Notes under the pieces: model-generated
Database searches by the model: none
What the model was told of the DNA's origin: nothing
Seen by the model: only the letters and a program-made list of their open reading frames with translations
Shown here: one piece after another, positions 1-5,925 of the stretch
Position numbering within the stretch: the stretch's first letter is position 1
How the letters are laid out: each line of letters begins with the position of its first letter
DNA from: JBOGEB01 sp050743125
GTDB lineage: Bacteria > Actinomycetota > Nitriliruptoria > Euzebyales > Egibacteraceae
Assembly (NCBI GenBank): GCA_050743125.1
Contig: JBOGEB010000215.1
Location: forward strand, 1 to 6,651
Reading direction: 5' to 3'
Length of the DNA: 6,651 nt
Position numbers and translations under genes: made by a program

Positions 1-160
1 TGTTATATCTGAGGCGGTTTCGGCGGCAAGGGCCGCCGAAACCGCGCTCCGCTTCGCTTCGCCCACGGGGCAAGGCCGCGATTCTCAAACACGTTTTGAC
101 ACGGGTGACGCCCCCAGGGCGCCCGCCGCCCTCGGGAGCATCGGCGCGGCCGTCGGCGAC
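1..160. other. Left-edge segment upstream of the first sufD start codon
   Basis: No separate gene is supported here. The sufD frame is open from position 2 to GTG 161 without a stop, but it contains no ATG, GTG or TTG before 161. From about 101 to 160 nearly all third codon positions are G or C (about 19 of 20), as in the rest of sufD. From 2 to 100 only about 19 of 33 are. The first ~100 bases therefore look non-coding or foreign, while the last 60 look like genuine sufD coding sequence. The segment contains a strong hairpin (14-45), a small GCCC-ACG-GGGC hairpin (61-71) and a short dyad TCAAA-N5-TTTGA (85-99). It may be an interspersed repeat at an assembly edge, an intergenic region after sufB, or an unusual SufD N-terminus. 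Confidence 0.5.
14..45. repeat. Perfect 14-bp inverted repeat with AAGG loop
   Basis: The arm at 14-27 (GCGGTTTCGGCGGC) is exactly complementary to the arm at 32-45, with loop AAGG at 28-31. Bases 13 and 46 no longer pair, so the stem is exactly 14 bp. No T-run follows, only a C/T-rich stretch (CTCCGCTTCGCTTCGCCC), so it is not a classical intrinsic terminator. It could be a T-less terminator of an upstream gene or a copy of a REP-like palindromic repeat. Location inside the open sufD frame argues that this part of the frame is not ordinary coding sequence. Confidence 0.8.
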
Positions 161-1276
161 GTGGCGGTGCGGGCGTGGGTGGCCGATGGTCGGTTCGCGG
201 GCGTCGGCGTCCAAGGGGAGCGCGTGACCGTGACCGACCTCGCCGCGGCCGCCCGGGGCGAGCACGCCGATCTTGTGCGCACCCACCTCGGCAGCGTCGT
301 GGGGCCGGACGAGAAGTTCGCTGCGCTCAGCCTCGCGGCGTTCAGTGGTGGCGCGTTCGTCCTGGTGCCCGACGAGGCCGAGGTCGACCTGCCGATCATC
401 GTCACCGTGCAGGCGTCCCGTGACGGGGCGTGCCTGCCCCGCGTGCTCGTCGTGGTCGGGCGCAACGCGAAGGCGACGGTCTACGTCGACCACACCGGCG
501 ACGCCGAGCAGACCGTCGTCGAGGTCGTCGAGGTCGTCGTCGGCGAGGGCGCGACGGTGCACGTCGTGAGCGCGCAGGACTGGGGTCCCCGGGTGGACCA
601 CCTCGGCGTCCACACCGGCCTGGTCCGGCAGAACGGGGACTACCGCCACCTCGAGGTCAGCCTCGGCGGGCGGACCGTCTACATCAGGCCCGACGCGCGC
701 CTCGACCATCCGGGCGGCAACGCGCAGCTGCTCGGCGTGTACTTCTGTGACGAGGGCCAGCAGGTCGAGCACCGGTCGCTGATCCACCACAACGCGTCGC
801 ACACGACGAGCGAGCTGGTCTACAAGGGCGCGCTGCAGGGTGACAGCCGGGCGACGTTCTTCGGCAACATCCGGATCTCCCCGCACGCGAAGGCGACGTC
901 GTCCGACCAGACGAACCGCAACCTGATCCTGACCGACAAGGCGCGGGCAGACTCCATCCCGTTCCTGGAGATCGAGAACTCCGACGTCGTGCGGTGCGGC
1001 CACCACAGCTCGGTCGGCCAGGTGGACGAGATGCAGCTGTTCTACCTGGAGTCCCGTGGGATCAGCCGCGAGGAGGCCGCGCGGCTGCTCGTGTTCGGTT
1101 TCTTCGCCGAGGTCACCGACCGCATCGACCTGCCCGGCGTCACCCAGACGGTGCTCGCCGAGGTCGAGCGCCAGATCAGGTCCGGCCCGACCGCGCTCAT
1201 GGACCAGCGCAGGGGGTCGGGGGGAGCCCCCCCACTCAGGGGGTCGGGGGGAGTCCCCCATCGAGGGAGGCGATAA
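161..1276 (+). CDS. sufD: Fe-S cluster assembly protein SufD (N-terminus uncertain or partial)
   Basis: SufD is a beta-helix scaffold subunit of the cytoplasmic SufBCD complex. Numbering from GTG 161 (371 residues), the protein opens with VRAWVADGR (3-11), which matches the strand VRLVFVDGR of E. coli SufD. The DLAxAA...H motif region follows. The conserved C-terminal core has C279-G-H281 and QLFYLESRGI (292-301); H281 aligns with the SufD histidine implicated in cluster assembly. Details such as NRNLILTDKARADSIPFLEIE fit SufD rather than SufB. The usual N-terminal helical part (~90 residues with an EEWRYT-like motif) is absent. GTG 161 has no visible ribosome site, and the frame is open to position 2, so the true start may lie upstream of the window or the 5' end may have been altered. 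Residues 350-371 are a repeat-derived Gly/Arg/Pro tail. The stop lies 2 nt before the Rieske start. Confidence 0.88.
   Translation: MAVRAWVADGRFAGVGVQGERVTVTDLAAAARGEHADLVRTHLGSVVGPDEKFAALSLAAFSGGAFVLVPDEAEVDLPIIVTVQASRDGACLPRVLVVVGRNAKATVYVDHTGDAEQTVVEVVEVVVGEGATVHVVSAQDWGPRVDHLGVHTGLVRQNGDYRHLEVSLGGRTVYIRPDARLDHPGGNAQLLGVYFCDEGQQVEHRSLIHHNASHTTSELVYKGALQGDSRATFFGNIRISPHAKATSSDQTNRNLILTDKARADSIPFLEIENSDVVRCGHHSSVGQVDEMQLFYLESRGISREEAARLLVFGFFAEVTDRIDLPGVTQTVLAEVERQIRSGPTALMDQRRGSGGAPPLRGSGGVPHRGRR
515..541 (+). repeat. 9-bp coding microsatellite in sufD
   Basis: Two exact copies of GTCGTCGAG (515-523, 524-532) are followed by GTCGTCGTC (533-541). They encode Val-Val-Glu, Val-Val-Glu, Val-Val-Val in a beta-helix strand of SufD. 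The period is a whole number of codons, so copy changes would not shift the frame. Probably incidental slippage-prone sequence. Confidence 0.6.
1210..1263 (+). repeat. Two tandem 27-bp G-run/C-run repeats at the 3' end of sufD
   Basis: Unit 1 (1210-1236) and unit 2 (1237-1263) match at 23 of 27 positions. Each begins CAGGGGGTCGGGGGGAG and continues into a run of C. The period is nine codons, giving the SufD tail RGSGGAPPL then RGSGGVPHR. Each unit can fold on itself (G-run with C-run). Together they supply four runs of five or six G on the + strand, so a G-quadruplex is also possible. The repeat ends just upstream of the Rieske ribosome site. This tail is not part of the normal SufD fold. Confidence 0.85.
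1264..1270 (+). promoter_or_regulatory. Ribosome binding site of the Rieske ferredoxin gene
   Basis: The purine-rich AGGGAGG-type stretch (GAGGGAGG region) lies 8 nt before ATG 1279. It selects this ATG as the start although the same frame is open much further upstream inside sufD. It directly follows the G-rich repeats, so their folding could affect its access. Confidence 0.65.
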
Positions 1277-1278
1277 CG

Positions 1279-1623
1279 ATGGGCTGGCAACGCGTCGCGA
1301 CGCTCGGCGACCTTCCCGAGGGGACCGCGATGGAGGTCGAGGTCGGCGACGAGCCGATCTGCCTCGTCCGCCGCCTCGACGGAGCGGTCCGGGCTCTGCA
1401 CAACGTCTGCAGCCACGAGCAGTGGTCGCTGCACGACGGCTGGGTCGGCGACGACGACATCGAGTGCACGCTTCACGGCTCGTCGTTCGACCTCGACACC
1501 GGCCAGCCGAAGTCGCTGCCAGCGGTCAAGCCGGTCCCCGTCTACGCGTGCAAGGTCATTGACAACGAGATCCTCGTCGACCTCGACCAGCAGCTGAACG
1601 ACGCACCCGTCCCACGACACTGA
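1279..1623 (+). CDS. Rieske [2Fe-2S] ferredoxin
   Basis: A 114-residue soluble ferredoxin of the NirD/dioxygenase-ferredoxin type. The cluster ligands are all visible: C44-x-H46 and C63-x2-H66, with 16 residues between H46 and C63. This is the canonical two-Cys, two-His Rieske arrangement. TLHGSSFDLDTGQ (64-76) and the following PAVKPVPVY strand complete the domain. There is no signal peptide or membrane segment, so it is cytoplasmic. The start ATG 1279 is chosen from its good ribosome site and because the domain begins at once (WQRVATLGDLPEG). A Rieske ferredoxin between sufD and sufC is a known actinobacterial arrangement. Whether it donates electrons to SUF assembly or is simply a client is not established by the sequence. 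It could be annotated as a non-heme oxygenase ferredoxin subunit, but no oxygenase gene is nearby. Confidence 0.93.
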   Translation: MGWQRVATLGDLPEGTAMEVEVGDEPICLVRRLDGAVRALHNVCSHEQWSLHDGWVGDDDIECTLHGSSFDLDTGQPKSLPAVKPVPVYACKVIDNEILVDLDQQLNDAPVPRH

Positions 1624-1676
1624 GGACCGACCACGCCAACCTTCCCCGACCACGCCCCAAAGGAAAAGAACCGCTG
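1624..1676 (+). other. Rieske-sufC spacer with an 11-bp direct repeat and sufC ribosome site
   Basis: The sequence CCGACCACGCC occurs at 1627-1637 and again at 1646-1656, with starts 19 nt apart. The A/G-rich AAAGGAAAAG (1659-1668) acts as the probable ribosome site for ATG 1677. No terminator or promoter is evident, so sufC should be read from the same transcript as sufD. Confidence 0.5.
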
Positions 1677-2420
1677 ATGGCTGAACTGGAGATCAAGGGC
1701 CTGCAGGTCGCGATCGAGGGCAAGCGCATCCTCGACCGCCTCGACCTCGCGGTCGCGAAGGGCGAGACCCACGCCCTGATGGGCCCGAACGGCTCGGGCA
1801 AGTCCACGCTCGCCTACGCGATCATGGGCCACCCCGCCTACGAGATCACCGCCGGGCAGATCCTGCTCAAGGGCACCGACATCACCGAGCTGTCGCCGGA
1901 CGTGCGCGCGAAGCAGGGCCTGTTCCTCGCGATGCAGTACCCCACGGAGATCCCGGGGGTCAGCCTCACGAACTTCCTCCGCACGGCCGTCAACGCGGTT
2001 CGTGGCGAGGACCTGCCGGTGCGGCAGTTCATGAAGCAGGTACGCGAGCTGATGCTCTCGTTCCAGATGGACGACAAGTTCCTCCAGCGCAACGTGAACG
2101 AGGGCTTCTCGGGTGGGGAGAAGAAGCGCTTCGAGATCCTCCAGATGGCGATGCTGAAACCCGAGATCGCGGTCCTGGACGAGACCGACTCGGGGCTCGA
2201 CGTCGATGCGCTGAAGGTCGTCGCCGAAGGCGTCAACCGGATGCGTGGTCCTGACCTCGGCGCGCTGATCATCACGCATTACACCAGGATTCTCCGCTAC
2301 ATTCGCCCCGACCACGTCCACGTGATGTTCGAGGGGAGGATCGTCCAGTCCGGCGGTCCTGATCTGGCTGAGGCTCTGGAAGCGAAGGGGTACGAGTATC
2401 TGAGGGGGGCGGGGGCATGA
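1677..2420 (+). CDS. sufC: Fe-S cluster assembly ATPase SufC
   Basis: SufC is the cytoplasmic ABC-type ATPase that drives the SufBCD scaffold. It is not a transporter and has no membrane segment. In 247 residues, the normal family length, all ATPase motifs are present: Walker A GPNGSGKST (36-44), Q-loop Q87 in MQYPTEIPG, signature FSGGEKKR (144-151), Walker B IAVLDETDSGLD (164-175) with catalytic E169, and the H-switch H201 in ITHYTRIL. The signature FSGGEKKR and the ETDSGLD extension of Walker B are typical of SufC. The start has an A/G-rich ribosome site 8-12 nt upstream, and homology begins at residue 3. The stop codon overlaps an ATG (ATGA) that opens a 22-codon mini-ORF leading to sufS. 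Confidence 0.97.
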   Translation: MAELEIKGLQVAIEGKRILDRLDLAVAKGETHALMGPNGSGKSTLAYAIMGHPAYEITAGQILLKGTDITELSPDVRAKQGLFLAMQYPTEIPGVSLTNFLRTAVNAVRGEDLPVRQFMKQVRELMLSFQMDDKFLQRNVNEGFSGGEKKRFEILQMAMLKPEIAVLDETDSGLDVDALKVVAEGVNRMRGPDLGALIITHYTRILRYIRPDHVHVMFEGRIVQSGGPDLAEALEAKGYEYLRGAGA

Positions 2421-2485
2421 TCTTCAGAACGCGGTTGGTACCGGTGTTTCCTCTACACGCCGGCCTGGGAGGAGTAGAGAGCTGA
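2417..2485 (+). other. Possible 22-codon mini-ORF bridging sufC and sufS
   Basis: ATG 2417 overlaps the sufC stop as ATGA. The frame reads MIFRTRLVPVFPLHAGLGGVES and ends at TGA 2483-2485, immediately before GTG 2486 of sufS and in the same frame as sufS. It fills the intergenic gap exactly. No family is recognised, and it has no ribosome site of its own. It may be a coupling ORF that carries ribosomes from sufC to sufS, or chance. Within it, CTCTAC (2451-2456) can pair with GTAGAG (2474-2479), placing the sufS Shine-Dalgarno sequence mostly in the loop. Confidence 0.25.
2467..2474 (+). promoter_or_regulatory. Ribosome binding site of sufS
   Basis: GGGAGGAG ends 11 nt before GTG 2486 and 20 nt before the alternative in-frame ATG 2495. 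The spacing favours the GTG start, though it is slightly long, and use of ATG 2495 cannot be excluded. Confidence 0.6.
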
Positions 2486-3754
2486 GTGGTTGCGATGTTG
2501 GATCCGCATGTCATTCATCCCGACGTCATTCGAAAGGACTTTCCTGTCCTCGAGCGGTGCGTGCACGGGCGGCGGCTCGTCTACCTGGACTCGGCCGCGA
2601 CCTCGCAGAAGCCGCAGTGCGTCATCGACTCGATGGCCCGCTTCTACGAGCAGCACAACGCGAACGTCCATCGGGGCGTGCACGCGCTGGCGGAGGAGTC
2701 CACCGAGGCGTACGAGTCGGCTCGGCGCAAGGTCTCAGGGTTCGTCGGCGCCGACCCCCGCGGCGTCGTGTTCACGAAGAACGCGACCGAGGCGTTCAAC
2801 CTGCTCGCATACTCGTACGCGCGTACTCAGTTGCACGAGGGCGACATCCTGCTGTGCACGCAGATGGAGCATCACGCGAACATCGTCCCGTGGCAGCTCG
2901 TCCAGGCCGAGGCCGGGTTCGACCTCCGCTTCGTGCCGTGCTCACCCGACGGGATCCTCGACCTCGACTGGTTCGACGAGGTCGTGGCCACCGGTCGCGT
3001 GCGGCTGCTCACGGTCACGGCGATGTCGAACGTCGTCGGCACGATCAACCCGGTCCGTGCGCTGGCCGACAAGGTGCACGCCGCCAACCCCCGGGCGATC
3101 GTCGTCGTCGACGGCGCGCAGAGCGTGCCGCACCTCGGGACCGAAATGAGCGAGCTCGGCGCCGACTTCCTCTGTTTCTCCGGTCACAAGATGTGCGGTC
3201 CGACCGGCATCGGGGTGCTCGCCGGACGCCCGGAGCTGCTTGAGGCGATGCCGCCGTTCCTCGGCGGGGGCGAGATGATCGCGAACGTCACACTGGAGGG
3301 CGCGACGTTCAACGAGGTGCCGTACAAGTTCGAGGCGGGAACGCCACCGTTTGCCGAGGCGGTCGGTCTCGGCGCGGCGATCGACTACCTGGAGCGGCTG
3401 GGGATGGACGCCGTCCGTGCCCACGAGGTCGAGCTGCTCGGTGTGGTGATCCCGGCGTTGGAGGCGGTGGACGGCGTGTCGGTCCACGGCCCGCACGACC
3501 CACAGCTGCGGGGGGCAGCGGTGAGCTTCTCGATCCAGGGGCTGCATCCCCACGACATCGGCACGGTCATGGACCGCGAGGGCGTGGCCGTGCGCGCGGG
3601 GCATCACTGCGCGAAGCCGCTCATGCGGGTTCTTGGTACCGTGGCCACGACCCGGGCGTCGTTCTACCTCTACAACACGGCCGACGAGGTGGACGCGCTG
3701 GTCGACGCGATCGAAGTCACGAAGCGATTCTTCTCCGGCGGCCGTTCGACATGA
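2486..3754 (+). CDS. sufS: Cysteine desulfurase SufS
   Basis: A PLP-dependent enzyme that converts L-cysteine to L-alanine and leaves a persulfide on an active-site cysteine, supplying sulfur for Fe-S cluster assembly. The 422 residues fit group II (SufS/CsdA-type) desulfurases. Visible motifs: YLDSAATSQKP (33-43), NVHRGVH (60-66), TKNATEAFN (97-105), MEHHAN (127-132), DGAQ (209-212), the PLP-binding lysine K235 in SGHKMCGPTG, and catalytic C375 in RAGHHCAKPLM. The short active-site loop around C375 is the type that works with SufU or SufE partners, and a sufU gene follows directly. GTG 2486 is chosen from the ribosome-site spacing; ATG 2495 would remove only three residues. The stop overlaps the sufU start by 4 nt (ATGA). 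Confidence 0.97.
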   Translation: MVAMLDPHVIHPDVIRKDFPVLERCVHGRRLVYLDSAATSQKPQCVIDSMARFYEQHNANVHRGVHALAEESTEAYESARRKVSGFVGADPRGVVFTKNATEAFNLLAYSYARTQLHEGDILLCTQMEHHANIVPWQLVQAEAGFDLRFVPCSPDGILDLDWFDEVVATGRVRLLTVTAMSNVVGTINPVRALADKVHAANPRAIVVVDGAQSVPHLGTEMSELGADFLCFSGHKMCGPTGIGVLAGRPELLEAMPPFLGGGEMIANVTLEGATFNEVPYKFEAGTPPFAEAVGLGAAIDYLERLGMDAVRAHEVELLGVVIPALEAVDGVSVHGPHDPQLRGAAVSFSIQGLHPHDIGTVMDREGVAVRAGHHCAKPLMRVLGTVATTRASFYLYNTADEVDALVDAIEVTKRFFSGGRST

Positions 3755-4224
3755 GCCTCGAGGACCTGTACCAGGAGATCATCCTGGACCATTACCGCAG
3801 GCCGCGGAACCGCACCGCGGACCTTCAGCCGCACGACGTCCATGTCCTGCACGCGAACCCGCTGTGCGGGGACGAGCTCGACCTGCGTCTGCGGGTGGGC
3901 AGGGACAACGGTCGGAGCACGGTCGACGCCCTCGCCTTCGAAGGCGAGGGCTGCTCGATCTCGATCGCGAGCGCCTCGGCGATGACCGAGGCCGTGCTCG
4001 GCCGCGACCTCGACGACGCCGCCGGCCTTGTCGAGGCGTTCCGCCTGATGATGCACGGCGAGGACGTCAAGCGCGAGGAAGACCTCTTGGACGGCGTCGC
4101 GTTCCAGGGCGTCGCGAAGTTCCCGGTCCGCGTCAAATGCGCGCTGCTCGGCTGGATGGCGCTGCGCGACGCGATCACAACCTACTCGGAGGGGAGAGCG
4201 GGGCACCGCGTGACCTATGACTGA
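3751..4224 (+). CDS. sufU: Fe-S assembly zinc-dependent sulfurtransferase SufU
   Basis: SufU accepts the persulfide sulfur from SufS and passes it to the SufBCD scaffold. It belongs to the IscU fold but acts as a sulfur carrier. The 157-residue protein carries the expected zinc ligands C39 and D41 (NPLCGDE), C68 (GEGCSIS) and C130 (VRVKCALLGW), matching C41, D43, C66 and C128 of Bacillus SufU. The long segment between C68 and C130 contains the insertion that separates SufU from IscU. Start ATG 3751 overlaps the sufS stop. No strong Shine-Dalgarno sequence precedes it, so translation is probably coupled to sufS. The 3' end overlaps the next gene by 8 nt. A perfect 24-bp palindrome lies in the codons just before C68. 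Confidence 0.96.
   Translation: MSLEDLYQEIILDHYRRPRNRTADLQPHDVHVLHANPLCGDELDLRLRVGRDNGRSTVDALAFEGEGCSISIASASAMTEAVLGRDLDDAAGLVEAFRLMMHGEDVKREEDLLDGVAFQGVAKFPVRVKCALLGWMALRDAITTYSEGRAGHRVTYD
3928..3951. repeat. Perfect 24-bp palindrome inside sufU
   Basis: The sequence is its own reverse complement for 24 bases, centred between 3939 and 3940 on TTCGAA, with arms reading GCCCTCGCCTTC and GAAGGCGAGGGC. In RNA it would fold as a 10-bp stem with a 4-nt loop. It encodes Ala-Leu-Ala-Phe-Glu-Gly-Glu-Gly immediately before the zinc-ligand codon C68. Part of the pattern is imposed by the conserved F-x-G-x-G-C motif, but the synonymous positions also match. Confidence 0.8.
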
Positions 4225-4639
4225 CCCGATGCGCACTGACCCGATGCGATCCTGGCCGTCCGAGGAGACCGACGAGGAGTTCGACGCCCGGGGGGCGTTC
4301 GCCGGCGTCCCGGTCGACGAGCACGGGGTCGCCACGCCCGACGCGATCCTCGAGGCGTTGAAGGCGGTGATGGACCCCGAGATCGGCATCAACATCGTCG
4401 ACCTCGGCCTCGTCTACGACGTCACCACCGAGCCGGGCAAGGCCCATGTGGAGATGACGCTCACGTCGATGGGCTGCCCGTTGACGGAGCTGATCCACCA
4501 GCAGTGCACGCTCGTCCTCACCCGCCTGCCCGGTATCGACGACGTCGACGTCGACTTCGTCTTCTCGCCGCCGTGGAGCACGGACATGGTCTCCGACGAC
4601 GCCCGCGACGAGCTCCGCGCGATGGGCTTCAACGTCTGA
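4217..4639 (+). CDS. sufT: Metal-sulfur cluster assembly factor, DUF59/MIP18 family (SufT-like)
   Basis: A 140-residue cytoplasmic protein of the MIP18/DUF59 family, which takes part in maturation and delivery of Fe-S clusters to target proteins. Diagnostic features are DPEIGINIVDLGLVYDV (53-69), the conserved cysteine C87 in TSMGCPL (83-89), and SPPWS (117-121) followed by a C-terminal DELRAMGF helix. The first ~40 residues are acidic and not part of the core. Start choice is uncertain: ATG 4217 overlaps sufU by 8 nt, and further in-frame ATGs occur at 4229 and 4244 because of a 15-bp duplication. A purine-rich GGAGGGGAGAG (4188-4198) lies rather far upstream, so translation is probably coupled to sufU. 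Last recognised SUF gene; a DUF59 gene at the end of a SUF operon is the usual actinobacterial order. Confidence 0.92.
   Translation: MTDPMRTDPMRSWPSEETDEEFDARGAFAGVPVDEHGVATPDAILEALKAVMDPEIGINIVDLGLVYDVTTEPGKAHVEMTLTSMGCPLTELIHQQCTLVLTRLPGIDDVDVDFVFSPPWSTDMVSDDARDELRAMGFNV
4220..4249 (+). repeat. 15-bp tandem duplication at the sufU/sufT junction
   Basis: Two copies of ACTGACCCGATGCG plus one variable base lie at 4220-4234 and 4235-4249 (14 of 15 identical). The first copy contains the sufU stop codon. In the sufT frame they encode Thr-Asp-Pro-Met-Arg twice, so each copy supplies an additional in-frame ATG. The non-conserved N-terminus of the SufT-type protein tolerates it. Confidence 0.85.
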
Positions 4640-4641
4640 CC

Positions 4642-5925
4642 GTGGACCGCATCACCGCGCTCTACGAGCAGTTCGACCCCCTGCGGCCTTTAGGAGTCGA
4701 CGAGGCCGATCTCTATGTGGACTGGCAGAACCTGCTCGACTTCGCCGACGTGAAAGTGAGCCTCGTCAACTCGATCGCGCGCAGCCGGGGGCCGGTGTGC
4801 AGGCTCTTCACCGGTCATCGGGGCGCTGGCAAGACGACCGAGCTGAACCGGGTGAAGGAGCGGTTGGAGTTTGGCGCGGCCGGACGCAGGTTCTTCGTCT
4901 CGATGCTGTACGCCGAGGACTGGGTCGACCTTGCGGACGTCCAGCCCGAAGACCTCGTCTTCCAGGTCGTCCGCCAGCTCGTCTCGGATCTGAACGATGC
5001 GGGGCTGACGTTTGCGGAGGCCAAATTTCGCACCTTCTTCGAGCGGTTTCGCCACGCGGTGTCGGTCGAAGGCGTCGAGCTTGGGGCCGATCCGCTGAAG
5101 GTCAGCCTCACGCTGAGGGATCTTCCCACCGCACGCCGCGAGTTTCGTCAGCTCTTGCAGGGTCAGCTGCCGACGATCTATGACCTGGTGAATACCGAGA
5201 TCCTCGAGGAGGCCTCGAGCCGGCTGGCCAAGCGGGGCTACGAGCGCATTCTCATCATCGTCGACCAACTGGACCGCATCCCCCAAAAGCTCCTGAACGG
5301 CCATCGGCTCACGAACCACGAGAACCTGTTCCTCGACCACGCTGGGACACTGCGGGCGCTGGGCTGCGACGTCCTCTACACCGTCCCGATCGAGCTTGCC
5401 TACAGCCGTTGCCACGGCCGGCTCCAGGATGTGTATGGCAGCAAGGTCCTCACCTTGCCGGCCATTCCGGTCAGGGACCGCGACGGCAAGGAGTCCACGT
5501 CCGGCCTGCAGGTGCTGCGCGAGGTCGTCGAGCGACGAGCGACCAAGGCCGGTGCCACGCTCGAGGAGGTCTTCGAGTCACCCGAGCTGCTCACCAAGGT
5601 CCTGAAGCGTTCGGGCGGACACATACGCGGCTTGTTCGTCCTGTTGTCCTCGATCCTCGATCAGACCGCTGACCTACCGATTACACAGAAGCTTCTGGAA
5701 CAGAGCTTGAGGGATTCTGCGGCCGAGTTCGCGCTGCCGCTCCGCGCGACCGATTGGAGGATGCTCGACGAGGTGCACGCGACGCACCAGCCGACCGACG
5801 AGGAATCCGACGTGTGGAACGGGTTGCTGCGTGACCGGTTCGTGCTGACCTACCGTGACGAGCGCGGCTACTGGTACGACTGCCATCCGCTGCTGGAGCT
5901 GGTCCAGCGGGAGGGACATGGGTGA
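4642..5925 (+). CDS. STAND/AAA-like P-loop ATPase, uncharacterised
   Basis: A 427-residue cytoplasmic P-loop NTPase from GTG 4642. Walker A is GHRGAGKTTEL (58-68) with K64. Walker B is ILIIVDQLD with D208 and D211. It is followed by a sensor-like strand CDVLYTVPIELAYS and by YGSKVLTLPAIPV. The N-terminal FDPLRPLGVDEADLYVD leads directly into the ATPase core, supporting this start. The end (about 370-427: WNGLLRDRFVLTYRDERGYWYDCHPLLEL) looks like a winged helix, common in STAND and related ATPases. No sensor, nuclease or protease domain is fused. The start is 2 nt after the SufT-type stop with no terminator and no strong ribosome site, so it should share the SUF transcript. It overlaps the next gene by GTGA, so the two probably work together. 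Function unknown; it resembles regulatory or conflict-system ATPases. No link to Fe-S chemistry is visible in the protein itself. Confidence 0.8.
   Translation: MDRITALYEQFDPLRPLGVDEADLYVDWQNLLDFADVKVSLVNSIARSRGPVCRLFTGHRGAGKTTELNRVKERLEFGAAGRRFFVSMLYAEDWVDLADVQPEDLVFQVVRQLVSDLNDAGLTFAEAKFRTFFERFRHAVSVEGVELGADPLKVSLTLRDLPTARREFRQLLQGQLPTIYDLVNTEILEEASSRLAKRGYERILIIVDQLDRIPQKLLNGHRLTNHENLFLDHAGTLRALGCDVLYTVPIELAYSRCHGRLQDVYGSKVLTLPAIPVRDRDGKESTSGLQVLREVVERRATKAGATLEEVFESPELLTKVLKRSGGHIRGLFVLLSSILDQTADLPITQKLLEQSLRDSAAEFALPLRATDWRMLDEVHATHQPTDEESDVWNGLLRDRFVLTYRDERGYWYDCHPLLELVQREGHG
5909..5915 (+). promoter_or_regulatory. Ribosome binding site of the degenerate-NTPase/TPR gene
   Basis: GGGAGGG lies 6 nt upstream of GTG 5922, a near-ideal spacing. 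It decides the start in favour of the GTG that overlaps the ATPase stop, rather than ATG 5918 in another frame. Confidence 0.7.

Noticed and set aside
85..99. TCAAA-N5-TTTGA dyad as a possible operator
   Set aside because: Only five paired bases per arm, no promoter nearby, and no recognised regulator site; chance is sufficient.
96..101. TTGACA, a perfect -35 consensus hexamer
   Set aside because: No -10-like sequence lies 16-18 nt downstream (GC-rich around 119-124), so a promoter is not supported.
1542..2321. Long open frame on the - strand opposite the Rieske gene and sufC (about 259 codons)
   Set aside because: Antisense shadow of high-GC coding DNA; no recognisable domain, while the + strand carries complete, motif-bearing proteins.
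2942..3607. Long - strand open frame opposite sufS
   Set aside because: Same GC-driven antisense effect; biased His/Arg/Asp composition and no domain.
3670..4395. Long - strand open frame opposite sufU and sufT
   Set aside because: Crosses well-supported + strand genes and their junctions, with no recognisable motifs.
4504..4641. Upstream in-frame extension of the ATPase gene into sufT
   Set aside because: It would overlap the conserved sufT core by over 130 nt with Arg-rich nonsense; GTG 4642 places the start right before the conserved N-terminus.
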